DNA from: Streptomyces roseus | GTDB taxonomy: Bacteria > Actinomycetota > Actinomycetes > Streptomycetales > Streptomycetaceae | DNA: 64,000 bases | Assembly (NCBI RefSeq): GCF_001044425.1 | Contig: NZ_LFML01000056.1 | Coordinates: 1-64,000 of the forward strand | Reading direction: 5' to 3' | Part shown: positions 1-7,814 of the stretch, piece after piece | Layout of the letters: every line of letters begins with the position of its first letter | Position numbering within the stretch: position 1 is the first letter of the stretch | Position numbers and translations under genes: made by a program | The notes under the pieces: model-generated | What the model was told of the DNA's origin: nothing | Database searches by the model: none | The model's input: only the letters and a program-made list of their open reading frames with translations

Positions 1-129
1 GTCCAGCCGGTTCAGGACCCGCAGCGCGTCCAGGTCGACGATGTCGACGGTGGAGGAGGCGACGCAGGCCACGTACGCGAGCCGGCCGGTGGGGTCGGTG
101 GCGCTGGTGGGGTGGGGAAGAGAGCGCAT
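1..129 (-). CDS. N-terminal fragment of a YncE/YVTN-like beta-propeller protein (cut by window edge)
   Basis: Only the first 43 codons are present; the gene runs off the left edge. The start is the ATG whose complement is at 127-129, with GAGGTG five bases upstream. The fragment contains AYVACVASSTVDIVDLDALR, which has the look of a YVTN-type blade ('becomes visible as value, then name, then number'). There is no signal peptide in the visible part, which is unusual because many such proteins are exported. It lies on the same strand as the DUF6153 gene. The assignment rests on one blade, so it is tentative. Confidence 0.45.
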   Translation of the reverse strand, partial: MRSLPHPTSATDPTGRLAYVACVASSTVDIVDLDALRVLNRLD

Positions 130-258
130 GGAAGCACCTCGTGATGTGTCGTACGAGCCGATGGACGCCGTCTGCTGCCGCCGGCCGGGGCCGGCCGGGG
201 CCGACCAGGGCCGCGCGAGGGCATGCCAGGGCGGGCGGGGGCGGCAGCGGGCCCGCCG

Positions 259-738
259 CTATACGCGCAGGACCGCCAGCCGTGTGAGGAGTTCGCGGGG
301 TGAGGGCGGATCGGGTCCGCCGGACCGGCCCGGCGCGCGGGCCGCGCCCCCGAGCGGCGCGGCGTCGCGGGAACCGGCCGGTCCGGCGCCCAGGAACAGC
401 AGCGTGAGCCCGCCGAGCACGGCCAGGCACACCGACATCGGGTCCATGCCGGTGCCCGCGGGCGGGGTCTCGGCCGCCGGGCTCCGGTCGCCGGGGGTGC
501 GGACCGCGTGGCCCGGGGGGTGCTCGGCGGTGTGGCCCGGGGGGTGGTCGGCGGTGTGGCCGGCCGCATGCCGGGCCGAGGCAACGGAGGCGACCGCGGT
601 CGCGTCCTCCATGGCGTGGGACCGACTCGGATGGCCCAGGGTGTGCATGGTGACGATGCCCAGGAGCAGCGCAGCGAACAGCAGCAGCCGGGGCCACCGG
701 GCGGCTCGCTGTGCGGTGCGCTGGGCAGGGCGCCTCAT
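259..738 (-). CDS. DUF6153 family small membrane/exported protein, His-rich
   Basis: A 159-residue protein. It has an N-terminal hydrophobic segment at about residues 17-33 (LLLFAALLLGIVTMHTLG), a His-rich linker (several PGH/DHPPGH units at about 55-80) and a second hydrophobic segment near 100-118. This layout fits the actinomycete DUF6153 family, whose function is unknown. The His clusters and the nearby DUF305 and DUF3105 genes suggest a role in metal handling in the envelope, but that is inference. The ribosome binding site is weak. The ORF on the opposite strand (41-775) covers the same bases and lacks any recognisable domain. Confidence 0.6.
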   Translation of the reverse strand: MRRPAQRTAQRAARWPRLLLFAALLLGIVTMHTLGHPSRSHAMEDATAVASVASARHAAGHTADHPPGHTAEHPPGHAVRTPGDRSPAAETPPAGTGMDPMSVCLAVLGGLTLLFLGAGPAGSRDAAPLGGAARAPGRSGGPDPPSPRELLTRLAVLRV

Positions 739-809
739 GCCGGGAACCCTACCCCGGGTGGGTATGCGATCGTAGGACCGGGTCCGCCGTGTTGAGGATG
801 ATGCGCAGT

Positions 810-1517
810 ATGGCCAAACGTCCCGAAAAGGGTCTTTCCGCCAGGAACCCGTGGCCGGTCGCCCTCCTCATCGGCTTGGGCGCCGCCGCGTACACCGCCT
901 GGGTGCTCGAAGTCGTGCTCTCCACCGGCCTGAACCCGATCGAGACGTACGTCAGCGAGCTGGCGGCCCAGGACCAGCCGCTCGGCGGGCTGTTCCGGGC
1001 CACCGACTTCACCGCGGGCCTGCTCGCCTTCGCGGGCGGTCTGCTGGGCCTCGCCCGGCAGCTGCGGGACGGATCCCGGCGCCCCTGGTCCGTGGCCGGC
1101 TGGGCCGGCGTCACCCTGTTCGGCGCGGCCACCGCCGCCGACGCCTGGCTCCCGCTCAGCTGCACGCCCACCGCGGACCCCGTGTGCGCCGCCCGGGAGA
1201 CCGCCGGCCTGGTCCCGGCCACCCACCAGGCGCACGCCGTCAGCAGCAGCCTCGCCATGACCGGCGCCCTCGTCGGGATCGTCGCCCTCACCATCGCGGC
1301 CCGCCGCTACCGCCGGCTCGCCCCGCTCGCCCGCTACGGTCCCGCCCTCGTCGTACTGGAACTGCTGGCCACCGTCTGGACCCTGACCGCCATCGCCCTG
1401 TTCACCGCCGGGCGCGGTACCTGGGCGCTCGGCGCCGGGCAGCGGACGCAGGTGCTGCTGGTGGCGTTCTGGCTGGGCCTGCTCGCGTACTCCGTCCACG
1501 AGGAGCGGCGCACATGA
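810..1517 (+). CDS. DUF998 family integral membrane protein
   Basis: About 235 residues with six to seven predicted membrane helices (for example VALLIGLGAAAYTAWVLEVV near the start, and ALVGIVALTIAARR). The pattern of a short loop ending in YVSELAAQDQP and a central small-residue-rich helix pair is typical of DUF998 proteins, whose role is unknown. Three ATGs are close together (798, 801, 810). GAGGA at 794-798 is best spaced for 810, so that start is used. The last codons overlap the hydrolase start by four bases (ATGA), so the two are probably translated together. Confidence 0.75.
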   Translation: MAKRPEKGLSARNPWPVALLIGLGAAAYTAWVLEVVLSTGLNPIETYVSELAAQDQPLGGLFRATDFTAGLLAFAGGLLGLARQLRDGSRRPWSVAGWAGVTLFGAATAADAWLPLSCTPTADPVCAARETAGLVPATHQAHAVSSSLAMTGALVGIVALTIAARRYRRLAPLARYGPALVVLELLATVWTLTAIALFTAGRGTWALGAGQRTQVLLVAFWLGLLAYSVHEERRT

Positions 1518-2374
1518 CGACCGGCCGTTTCGTCCGGGTGGACGAGATGCCCCTGCACGTCGTCGTCGAGGGGAGCGGACCGCCCGTGGTGCTGAGCGCC
1601 GGGCTCGCGATGGCCTGGTTCGACTGGGATCCCGTCGCCGCGCTGCTCGTCGCGCAGGGCCGTACCGTGATCCGCTTCGACCGCCCCGGGCACGGGCTGA
1701 GCGGCCCGGCCACCGCCCCGCCGACCGCCGCCGGGGAGGCCCGCCGGATCGCCGGGCTGCTCGACGCGCTCGGTCTCGGCGCCCGCCCGGTCACCGTCGC
1801 CGGGCACTCGATCGCCGGGTTCCACGCCGAGGCCTTCGCCCGGCTGTACTCGGAGCGCACCGCCGCCTTGGTCCTGGTCGACACCAGCATCGAGGAGCAC
1901 CCCCGTACGGCGTTGCCCGCCGGGGCGCGCACCGGCGCCGCGCGCGTGCTCGGCCGGGCCCTGACCCCCGCGGGGCTGCCCGCGGCGCTGGGTCCGCTCG
2001 CGCGGCGCGCGTGCGTACGGGCCTCCCGCACCGCGGGCCCGGACCCGGCCGCGCGGGACCTCGTACGGCGCGTCTACCGCACCGGCCGGGTCTGGCGCGG
2101 CGCCCTGCTGGAGAACGCCCGCTACCCCGACACCGCCGCCGAGGTGCTCGCGCTGCGGACCGGGCACCCGCTGGCCGCCCCCACCACCGTCCTCGCGGGG
2201 TACGACGGCTCGTCGCGGCGGGGAGCCCTGCGCTGGCTCACGCGCCAGGCGGAGCTGGCCGCCCGGCTCGGCGCCCGCTTCGAGGTGGCCGAGCCCGCGG
2301 GGCACCTGGTCATGCTGGACCGACCGGACCTGGTGGCGCGCGCGGTCCTGGACGCGGATCAGCGGCGGGCGTAG
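1514..2374 (+). CDS. Alpha/beta-hydrolase fold protein
   Basis: A 286-residue alpha/beta hydrolase. The visible landmarks are the strand-HG region ending FDRPGHGLS, the nucleophile elbow GHSIAG at about residue 97-102, and a C-terminal His in EPAGHLVMLDRP. No signal peptide is present, so it should be cytoplasmic. The substrate cannot be told; the family includes esterases, lipases and haloperoxidase-like enzymes. It overlaps the DUF998 gene by ATGA and converges with the CBS remnant, sharing 16 bases at the 3' ends. Confidence 0.8.
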   Translation: MTTGRFVRVDEMPLHVVVEGSGPPVVLSAGLAMAWFDWDPVAALLVAQGRTVIRFDRPGHGLSGPATAPPTAAGEARRIAGLLDALGLGARPVTVAGHSIAGFHAEAFARLYSERTAALVLVDTSIEEHPRTALPAGARTGAARVLGRALTPAGLPAALGPLARRACVRASRTAGPDPAARDLVRRVYRTGRVWRGALLENARYPDTAAEVLALRTGHPLAAPTTVLAGYDGSSRRGALRWLTRQAELAARLGARFEVAEPAGHLVMLDRPDLVARAVLDADQRRA

Positions 2375-2598
2375 ACCTTCTCCACGAAGCCGGCCGGTTG
2401 CTCCTCGAAGAGGTGCTGGGCCAGGTCGGCCTCGCTGATCATGCCGACCGGCTTCTTGTTCCTGATGACGGGCAGCCGCTTGATCTGGTGGCTCTCCATC
2501 TCCTCCAGGACGTCGGTGACGTCCGCGCCCGCGTCGATCCAGCGCGGCGTGCCGCGGGCCATGTCACCGCAGGTGACCTTCGCCGGGTCGTGCCCCAT
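2359..2598 (-). pseudogene. CBS-domain protein remnant (N-terminal CBS missing)
   Basis: Seventy-nine residues equal to the second half of a typical two-CBS actinomycete protein. It begins at GHDPAKVTCGDMA, a segment normally found between the two CBS motifs, and ends with the second CBS motif (KRLPVIRNKKPVGMISEADLA). An in-frame TAG sits two codons before the ATG, and no first CBS motif is readable in any frame upstream to 2714. I therefore read it as a truncated gene. It could still encode a single-CBS protein. Its 3' end overlaps that of the hydrolase gene. Confidence 0.6.
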
Positions 2599-2714
2599 GC
2601 CCTACTGCGTACCGGGCCGGTCGCGGTCGCGCCCGTCCCGGGCGTTCCCACGCGGCCGAGCACACGCCCGTACGGGTGAGAGGACGCCTCCCCCCACCGT
2701 ACGAGCGCGTCCCG

Positions 2715-3434
2715 TCACCCGCGCGGCGCGGCCCCGCGCTGTTTCAGCATGTCCGCCATGAGGGTGAGCTCCGACTGCTGCGCCTCGACCATGCCCCGGG
2801 CCAGCGCCCGCTCGGCGGGGGTCTCGCACTGCTGCGCGCAGCCCTGGGCCATCGCGACCCCGCCCTTGTGGTGGTCGGTCATCAGCTGGAGGTAGAGCAC
2901 CTCCGCGTCCCGGCCCTCGGCGGCGCCGAGCTGCGCGAGCTCCTCCTTGGTGGCCATGCCGGGCATGAGCGCGCCGGGCTTGGTGGTGGCCCCGCCCATG
3001 TCGTGGCCGGCCATGTCGTGCCCGGACATGTCGGATCCGCCCATGTCGTGCCCGGCGTGGCCGTCCGCGGACCCCATCCAGGACATCGGCGGCTCGCCGG
3101 CCACCACCTTCGGCAGCCCCCACAGGTCCAGCCAGCCCAGCAGCATGCCCCGCTGGTTGGCCTGGGTGTTGGCGATGTCGTACGCGAGGCCGCGCACCGG
3201 CTCGTCCTTGGTGCGGTCCCGCACGATGAACGACATCTCCACCGCCTGCTGGTGGTGCACGGCCATGTCCCGGGCGAAGCCGGCGTCCGGGGAGTGGAGC
3301 CCCGGCGCGCGGGCCGGCGTACCGGAGCCGTCGCCGTGCCCGTCCCCGCCGCTCGCCGAGGCGACCGTGGCCGCCACGGCGAACAGCAGCGCCAGCAGGA
3401 CGGCCGTGCCGGCCGCCCAGTATGTACGGGTCAC
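2715..3434 (-). CDS. DUF305 family exported protein with His/Met-rich insert
   Basis: A 239-residue protein with an N-terminal signal anchor (residues 5-27) and two DUF305 four-helix segments. The first contains DAGFARDMAVHHQQAVEMS at about 50 and the second LMTDHHKGGVAMAQ at about 185. Between them lies a His/Met/Asp-rich stretch with four HDM or SDM units (about 125-150). DUF305 proteins are often linked to copper in the envelope, and the repeated H-D-M motif supports metal binding. The start is a GTG that overlaps the DUF3105 stop (GTGA), so the two form an operon. Confidence 0.8.
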   Translation of the reverse strand: MTRTYWAAGTAVLLALLFAVAATVASASGGDGHGDGSGTPARAPGLHSPDAGFARDMAVHHQQAVEMSFIVRDRTKDEPVRGLAYDIANTQANQRGMLLGWLDLWGLPKVVAGEPPMSWMGSADGHAGHDMGGSDMSGHDMAGHDMGGATTKPGALMPGMATKEELAQLGAAEGRDAEVLYLQLMTDHHKGGVAMAQGCAQQCETPAERALARGMVEAQQSELTLMADMLKQRGAAPRG

Positions 3435-4084
3435 TTCTCGGCCAGCCCGTTGGTGCAGGCCGCGCCCGGCTCGGGCGTCTGCGGGCCCTGCACGTACTTG
3501 GTGAAGAACTGCGCGACCCGGGGGTCGTCCGCCTTGTCCACCGTCAGCTGCTTGCCCCAGGCGCTCAGCATGATCGTGCCGGCCTGCTCCTTGACCGGGC
3601 TCATCAGCGTGTACGGGGTCTTGGCCACGGTCGCGGCGAGCGCGTCGACGTCGCCCTTGGCGGCCTTCTCGCCGTACGTCACCCAGACGGCGCCGTGCTC
3701 CAGCGAGTGAACGGCGTTGACCTCGGGGATCGCGTTCTTGTAGACGTCACCGTTGCAGTTCATCCAGCGCGGGCTGTGGTCCCCGCCGACCGGCGGGTTC
3801 ATCGGGTACTTCACCGGGGTCTCGACGTGGTTGCGGCCCAGGGTCTTCGCGTCCCAGGTCTGCTCGCCGTTGACCGGGGCCTTGGCGGCGGCCACCGCGG
3901 CGTCCTTCTTCTCCTTCTTGTCGATCATCACCCACGCGCCGAAACCGACGAGCGCGGCGACGACGGCAACGGAGGCGGTGATCGCGAGGGCCTTGTTGCG
4001 CCGGTCGCGGGACTGCTCGGCGCGGCGCATCTCGGCTATGCGCGCCTGGCGGGAGTTGTTGTCGTGCGAGGTCCTGCTGGCCAT
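3431..4084 (-). CDS. DUF3105 family membrane-anchored protein
   Basis: A 217-residue protein. It has a charged N-terminus (RQARIAEMRRAEQSRDRR), one membrane helix at about residues 33-53, and an extracytoplasmic DUF3105 domain. The domain is marked by MNPPVGGDHSPRWMNCNGDVY, by HSLEHGAVWVTY at about residue 125 and by the conserved late Cys (PGAACTNG). The paired HS..EHG motif is the family signature; its function is unknown. It is translationally coupled to the DUF305 gene downstream. With DUF6153 nearby this forms a set of envelope proteins that I infer act in metal or redox homeostasis. Confidence 0.8.
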   Translation of the reverse strand: MASRTSHDNNSRQARIAEMRRAEQSRDRRNKALAITASVAVVAALVGFGAWVMIDKKEKKDAAVAAAKAPVNGEQTWDAKTLGRNHVETPVKYPMNPPVGGDHSPRWMNCNGDVYKNAIPEVNAVHSLEHGAVWVTYGEKAAKGDVDALAATVAKTPYTLMSPVKEQAGTIMLSAWGKQLTVDKADDPRVAQFFTKYVQGPQTPEPGAACTNGLAEK

Positions 4085-4156
4085 GTGCCCTGAATCCTTC
4101 TGCGGAGGGGGGTGGAGGGATGGATCCGGTGGAGCGCGGTACGGCGCCCGGACCCG

Positions 4157-4621
4157 TCAGGTCCGCAGCACTTGGAGGGCGTGGAGATCGGGGGCGCGGG
4201 CGAGCGTCCCGTGCGGCCGGGCGGGCCCGCCGCCGGCGGCGCGCGCGACCGGATCCGGGGCGGAGCCGGGCACGGCCTGGGCGGGCGGCGGGGCGGGCAG
4301 CACGCCGGGGGCCACGTGCGAGAAGGGGGAGCAGCCCGGCGGCTCGTCGGGCGCGACGCAGACGGCGCGCGCCCCGGGGTCGGCGGCCGGGGCGGCCAGG
4401 GCGGCCAGGGTGGCCGGGGTGGCCGGGGTGGCCGGGGTGGCCGGGGTGGCCGGGGTGGCCGTACCGGCCGCCGCCCCGCTGACCTGCACGGCGTGCGGCT
4501 CGCCCGGCCGTACGCACAGGAACAGGGCTCCGAACAGCACCGACAGGGCGACGACGATGACGGCACGCCGACGTACGTGGCGCCCGATCCGCCCGCGTCG
4601 TATGTGCTCCCGGCCCCCCAT
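4157..4621 (-). CDS. Hypothetical small exported or membrane-anchored protein with ATP(A) tripeptide repeats
   Basis: A 154-residue protein with a basic N-terminus and one hydrophobic helix at about residues 20-36 (VIVVALSVLFGALFLCV). A low-complexity run of A-T-P units at about 53-72 follows, then a Pro/Ala-rich tail. I do not recognise a family. The repeats come from a 9-bp tandem array at 4385-4465. It lies head-to-head with glnA2 and upstream of the DUF3105 operon. Translation of the whole length is not certain because of the low complexity. Confidence 0.5.
   Translation of the reverse strand: MGGREHIRRGRIGRHVRRRAVIVVALSVLFGALFLCVRPGEPHAVQVSGAAAGTATPATPATPATPATPATLAALAAPAADPGARAVCVAPDEPPGCSPFSHVAPGVLPAPPPAQAVPGSAPDPVARAAGGGPARPHGTLARAPDLHALQVLRT
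4385..4465. repeat. Tandem 9-bp repeat inside the hypothetical gene
   Basis: Nine consecutive 9-bp units of consensus GGCCGGGGT. The five at 4412-4456 are identical, the three before them differ by one or two bases (such as GGCCAGGGT), and the last unit is divergent. On the coding strand each unit reads as three residues, so changes in copy number keep the frame and would only lengthen the linker. Confidence 0.85.
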
Positions 4622-4690
4622 GGGCGCAGATGGTAATGCTCACGGCGGCCCTGAGGTCAGTGCGGGGGTGCCACGAGCTGTCGAGGATGC

Positions 4691-4706
4691 GTAATGTGGC
4701 GGAAAC
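4691..4706 (+). promoter_or_regulatory. Candidate GlnR box upstream of glnA2
   Basis: The sequence GTAAT-n6-GAAAC matches the actinobacterial GlnR pattern gTnAc-n6-GaAAc with one departure (T for C at the fifth position). It lies about 90 bases before the glnA2 start codon. This is a motif match only; the site has not been tested here. Confidence 0.45.
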
Positions 4707-4794
4707 CGCGGCTGGCGATACTTGGCCCGCCCGACTGTGCCCCCACCACTCGGGGCAGTGGTGCACAGGCCGTCTGAACTGCGAGGATGAAGGC

Positions 4795-6156
4795 ATGGAC
4801 AAGCAGCAGGAATTCGTCCTCCGGACGCTCGAGGAGCGAGACATCCGGTTCGTGCGCCTGTGGTTCACCGACGTACTGGGCTTCCTGAAGTCCGTCGCGG
4901 TCGCCCCCGCCGAGCTGGAGCAGGCCTTCGACGAGGGCATCGGCTTCGACGGCTCGGCCATCGAGGGCTTCGCCCGGGTCTACGAGTCCGACATGATCGC
5001 CAAGCCGGACCCCAGCACGTTCCAGATACTGCCGTGGCGCGCGGAGGCCCCCGGGACCGCCCGGATGTTCTGCGACATCCTGATGCCGGACGGCTCTCCC
5101 TCCTTCGCGGACCCGCGCTTCGTCCTCAAGCGCATCCTGAACAAGACCTCCGACCTGGGCTTCACCTTCTACACCCACCCGGAGATCGAGTTCTTCCTGC
5201 TGAAGGACAAGCCGCTGGACGGAACCCGCCCGGTGCCCGCGGACAACTCCGGCTATTTCGACCACACTCCGCAGAACGTCGGCATGGACTTCCGCCGCCA
5301 GGCGATCACGATGCTCGAATCGATGGGCATCTCGGTCGAGTTCAGCCACCACGAGGGCGCCCCGGGCCAGCAGGAGATCGACCTCCGCTACGCCGACGCC
5401 CTCTCGACGGCCGACAACATCATGACGTTCCGCCTGGTGATGAAGCAGGTGGCGCTGGAGCAGGGCGTCCAGGCCACCTTCATGCCGAAGCCGTTCTCGG
5501 AGTATCCCGGCTCGGGCATGCACACCCACCTCTCGCTCTTCGAGGGGGACCGCAACGCCTTCTACGAGTCGGGCGCCGAGTACCAGCTCTCGAAGGTCGG
5601 CCGCTCCTTCATCGCGGGCCTGCTGCGCCACGCCGCGGAAACGGCGGCGGTCACGAACCAGTGGGTGAACTCCTACAAGCGCATCTGGGGCGGCTCCTCC
5701 CGCACGGCCGGCTCCGGCGGCGAGGCCCCCTCGTACATCTGCTGGGGCCACAACAACCGCTCGGCCCTGATCCGCGTCCCGATGTACAAGCCGGGCAAGA
5801 CGGGCTCCTCGCGCGTCGAGGTCCGCTCGATCGACTCGGGCGCCAACCCGTACCTGACGTACGCGGTCCTCCTGGCGGCCGGCCTCAAGGGCATCGAGGA
5901 GGGCTACGAACTCCCGGCGGGCGCCGACGACGACGTCTGGGCCCTCTCTGACGCCGAACGCCGCGCGATGGGCATCGAACCCCTCCCGCAGAACCTCGGC
6001 GAGGCCATCTCCCTGATGGAACGCAGCGAACTGGTGGCGGAAACCCTCGGCGAGCACGTCTTCGACTTCTTCCTGCGCAACAAGAAGCAGGAATGGGAGG
6101 AATACCGCTCGGAGGTCACCGCCTTCGAACTCCGCAAGAACCTCCCGGTGCTGTAA
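4795..6156 (+). CDS. glnA2: Type I glutamine-synthetase-like enzyme GlnA2 (probable gamma-glutamylpolyamine synthetase)
   Basis: A 453-residue GS I family protein. The N-terminal beta-grasp ends in the latch segment GIGFDGSAIEGF (about 44-55). The catalytic domain carries EIEFFL, HHEGAPGQQEIDLR, the GMHTHLS loop at about 242, NSYKRI and the RVEVRSIDSGANPYL segment. At the place where bacterial GS I-beta enzymes carry the adenylylated Tyr, this protein has DDVWALSD, so it should not be a target of GlnE. It closely resembles the S. coelicolor GlnA2 type, reported to glutamylate polyamines rather than ammonia. The start has GAGGA/GAAGG upstream. The last 30 codons form attL of the integrated element. 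Confidence 0.9.
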   Translation: MDKQQEFVLRTLEERDIRFVRLWFTDVLGFLKSVAVAPAELEQAFDEGIGFDGSAIEGFARVYESDMIAKPDPSTFQILPWRAEAPGTARMFCDILMPDGSPSFADPRFVLKRILNKTSDLGFTFYTHPEIEFFLLKDKPLDGTRPVPADNSGYFDHTPQNVGMDFRRQAITMLESMGISVEFSHHEGAPGQQEIDLRYADALSTADNIMTFRLVMKQVALEQGVQATFMPKPFSEYPGSGMHTHLSLFEGDRNAFYESGAEYQLSKVGRSFIAGLLRHAAETAAVTNQWVNSYKRIWGGSSRTAGSGGEAPSYICWGHNNRSALIRVPMYKPGKTGSSRVEVRSIDSGANPYLTYAVLLAAGLKGIEEGYELPAGADDDVWALSDAERRAMGIEPLPQNLGEAISLMERSELVAETLGEHVFDFFLRNKKQEWEEYRSEVTAFELRKNLPVL

Positions 6157-6159
6157 CCG
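6069..6159. other. attL: 91-bp attachment repeat, 3' end of glnA2
   Basis: Positions 6069-6159 match 24384-24474 in the same orientation at 87 of 91 bases. The four differences (6093, 6120, 6150, 6153) all fall at third codon positions and are synonymous. The longest identical run is 29 bases (6121-6149). The repeat includes the stop codon, so integration leaves a full-length glnA2. Confidence 0.9.
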
Positions 6160-6191
6160 CAGGTCAGCGCACCTGCCAGAGAAGCCCGACA

Positions 6192-6226
6192 CTCCGGGCC
6201 GACGGTCACCGACCGCCGGCCCGGAG
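6192..6226. terminator. Hairpin between glnA2 and int (convergent genes)
   Basis: Inverted repeat with 10-bp arms (CTCCGGGCCG at 6192-6201, CGGCCCGGAG at 6217-6226) and a 15-nt loop. It lies between two convergent stop codons and could end transcription from both sides. Confidence 0.6.
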
Positions 6227-6231
6227 CCGTC

Positions 6232-7497
6232 TCATTCGTCCTGGGCCGTCTGTGGGCCGTCAGGCGCGGAATCGACATCGCCGTAGAGGCCGTCGACTGC
6301 CTTTCGGGCCCGTCCGTCGGCCCCCTCCATCAGGTGGGTGTAGACGCGGAGCGTGAACCCGGGGTCGGTATGCCCGAGGTAGGTACTGAGCGCCTTGACG
6401 TTCTCCCCGCTGTGCAACAGGACAGACGCGTAAAAGTGCCGCAGTGCGTGCATCCCGTGCTCCCGGGCGGCCTGGTGGCGCTCGCCCGCCCGCGGCTGCG
6501 GGATAACGCCGGCCTGGACGAGCGCCACCTTCCAGACCCGGGTGTTGAAGTCGGTCCGGCGCACGGCCCCGCCACCCGACAGTGAGAACAGCAGTCGCTT
6601 CGTCACAGGCGGCCCGTCCGGCCGAAGCCAGGGAAGCGTCACGTCGACCGGCGGGAACTCTTCTCGGTGGTCGCGGAACGCCTCAGCCACGCGGCGGGGG
6701 AGTGGCACCTTGCGCTCCTTGCCGCGCTTCGGCGGCGCGAAGACCAGATGGCCGTTGACGACCTTGACCTGGTTGACCACGTGCAGCCACTCGCCCTCGA
6801 AGTCGTCGGGGTCGTCGGGAAGCCCGAAGATCTCCCCCTGCCGCAGACCGCAGCCCCCGCCGGCATCGGCCATCGCCTGGTACTGCTTCGGCAGCGCGGC
6901 CCGTACGGCGAAGAGCCGCTCGCGCGTCCACGGTGTGACCCGCGGCGCCGCGGGAGCCGGCGGCCGGACACTGCGCGCTCGGCACGGATTCCGGGCCAGA
7001 TATTCGTCGTCCACCGCCGCGGAAAGTACCGACGAGACGCTGGCGAAGATGACCCGGCGGTACGAGGACGCCGGAACCGCGACCTCCAACTTGCTCAGCC
7101 AGTCGCGAATGTGCTCCGGCCGGAACGAGTCGAGCGGCCGGGTCCCCATGTAGGGGAAAGCGTGCTTCCGGAGCTGTACTTCAACGGGTACGCGGGTCGT
7201 GGGGTCGGTCGTCTGACTGGCGAGCCACTTCTCGCCGTACTCCCGGAACGTGGTCCGGCCGGCGGCGGGGTCAATGTACTGCTGCCGTGACATGTCGACT
7301 TCGATGTGGTTCAGCCACTGCTCGGCAAGGCGCTTCTGCTTGTCCGGGAAGCTCTTGGACTTCTCGGTACCGTCGGGGCCGATGTAGCGGGCCCGGTAGC
7401 GCAGGCCGCTACCGTAACGCTCGGTTTTGACCCGCTTGGGCTTTCCGTCGGCCCCGTCCTCCGTCTTGAACCAGCGGTCTTGGATGTGTCCAGCCAC
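6232..7497 (-). CDS. int: Tyrosine recombinase (AICE integrase)
   Basis: A 421-residue site-specific integrase. It has an N-terminal arm-binding segment (YGSGLRYRARYIGPDG), a SAM-like core-binding domain (about 80-170) and a C-terminal catalytic domain. Catalytic residues: Arg219 (GCGLRQGEIFGL), His350 and Arg353 (HALRHFYAS), His376 (LGHTDPG) and the nucleophile Tyr386 (LRVYTHL). The GTG start at 7497 is chosen because GAGAGG lies six bases before it; the ATG 39 bases further up has no such site. It sits directly beside attL and downstream of xis, the standard AICE order, and should drive integration at glnA2. Confidence 0.93.
   Translation of the reverse strand: MAGHIQDRWFKTEDGADGKPKRVKTERYGSGLRYRARYIGPDGTEKSKSFPDKQKRLAEQWLNHIEVDMSRQQYIDPAAGRTTFREYGEKWLASQTTDPTTRVPVEVQLRKHAFPYMGTRPLDSFRPEHIRDWLSKLEVAVPASSYRRVIFASVSSVLSAAVDDEYLARNPCRARSVRPPAPAAPRVTPWTRERLFAVRAALPKQYQAMADAGGGCGLRQGEIFGLPDDPDDFEGEWLHVVNQVKVVNGHLVFAPPKRGKERKVPLPRRVAEAFRDHREEFPPVDVTLPWLRPDGPPVTKRLLFSLSGGGAVRRTDFNTRVWKVALVQAGVIPQPRAGERHQAAREHGMHALRHFYASVLLHSGENVKALSTYLGHTDPGFTLRVYTHLMEGADGRARKAVDGLYGDVDSAPDGPQTAQDE
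6243..6261 (+). promoter_or_regulatory. Candidate integrase arm-type site (left)
   Basis: GGGCCGTCTGTGGGCCGTC, itself made of two GGGCCGTC halves. It matches 24262-24280 at 18 of 19 bases in the same orientation. In the excised circle the two would lie on either side of the att core. It also falls inside the last codons of int. Confidence 0.5.
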
Positions 7498-7521
7498 GTA
7501 CGGCCTCTCTGGAGATGCGAG

Positions 7522-7552
7522 GGAGGGCGGGCCCATCGCGGGCCCGCCCTCC
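7522..7552. terminator. Perfect 13-bp hairpin between xis and int
   Basis: Arms 7522-7534 and 7540-7552 (GGAGGGCGGGCCC and its complement) with a 5-nt loop, placed after the xis stop and just before the int ribosome binding site. It could lower int expression relative to xis. Confidence 0.6.
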
Positions 7553-7563
7553 TGTGGTCGGTT

Positions 7564-7767
7564 CTAGGCGGCCTGGCTGAGGTCAGCGGTCATCTGCTGG
7601 TCGATCCAGGCCTGTACGGCGTCGGGGTGGTAGCGCACGTGCCTGCCCACACGGAATCCGGGCGGTCCGGTGCGCTTCTTGCGCCACTGATAGACCGTCT
7701 CGACGGGCACGTCGAAGAGCTCGGCGAGAGTCTCGGGCTTGAAGAATCGGGGCGGAATGGCGTGCAG
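7564..7767 (-). CDS. xis: Excisionase, HTH_17 family, with a probable CTG start
   Basis: A short gene of about 67 residues with the MerR/excisionase type helix-turn-helix: FFKPETLAELFDVPVETVYQ, then GPPGFRVGRHVRYHPDAVQA. This is the standard Xis found next to AICE integrases, where it directs excision. No ATG, GTG or TTG is available: an in-frame TGA lies 15 bases (five codons) before the CTG at 7767, and GGAGGGG is six bases before that CTG. CTG is therefore the likely start, with ATC at 7773 as the alternative. It shares the strand of int. Confidence 0.8.
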   Translation of the reverse strand: MHAIPPRFFKPETLAELFDVPVETVYQWRKKRTGPPGFRVGRHVRYHPDAVQAWIDQQMTADLSQAA

Positions 7768-7814
7768 GTCGATCCCCTCCGTTCAGGTTGGGTCGGAGAC
7801 CCCTCCGAGATGCC

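Noticed and set aside
4657..6192. Long minus-strand frame across glnA2
   Set aside because: It is the complement of a fully conserved gene and has no domain; long antisense frames are common in GC-rich DNA.
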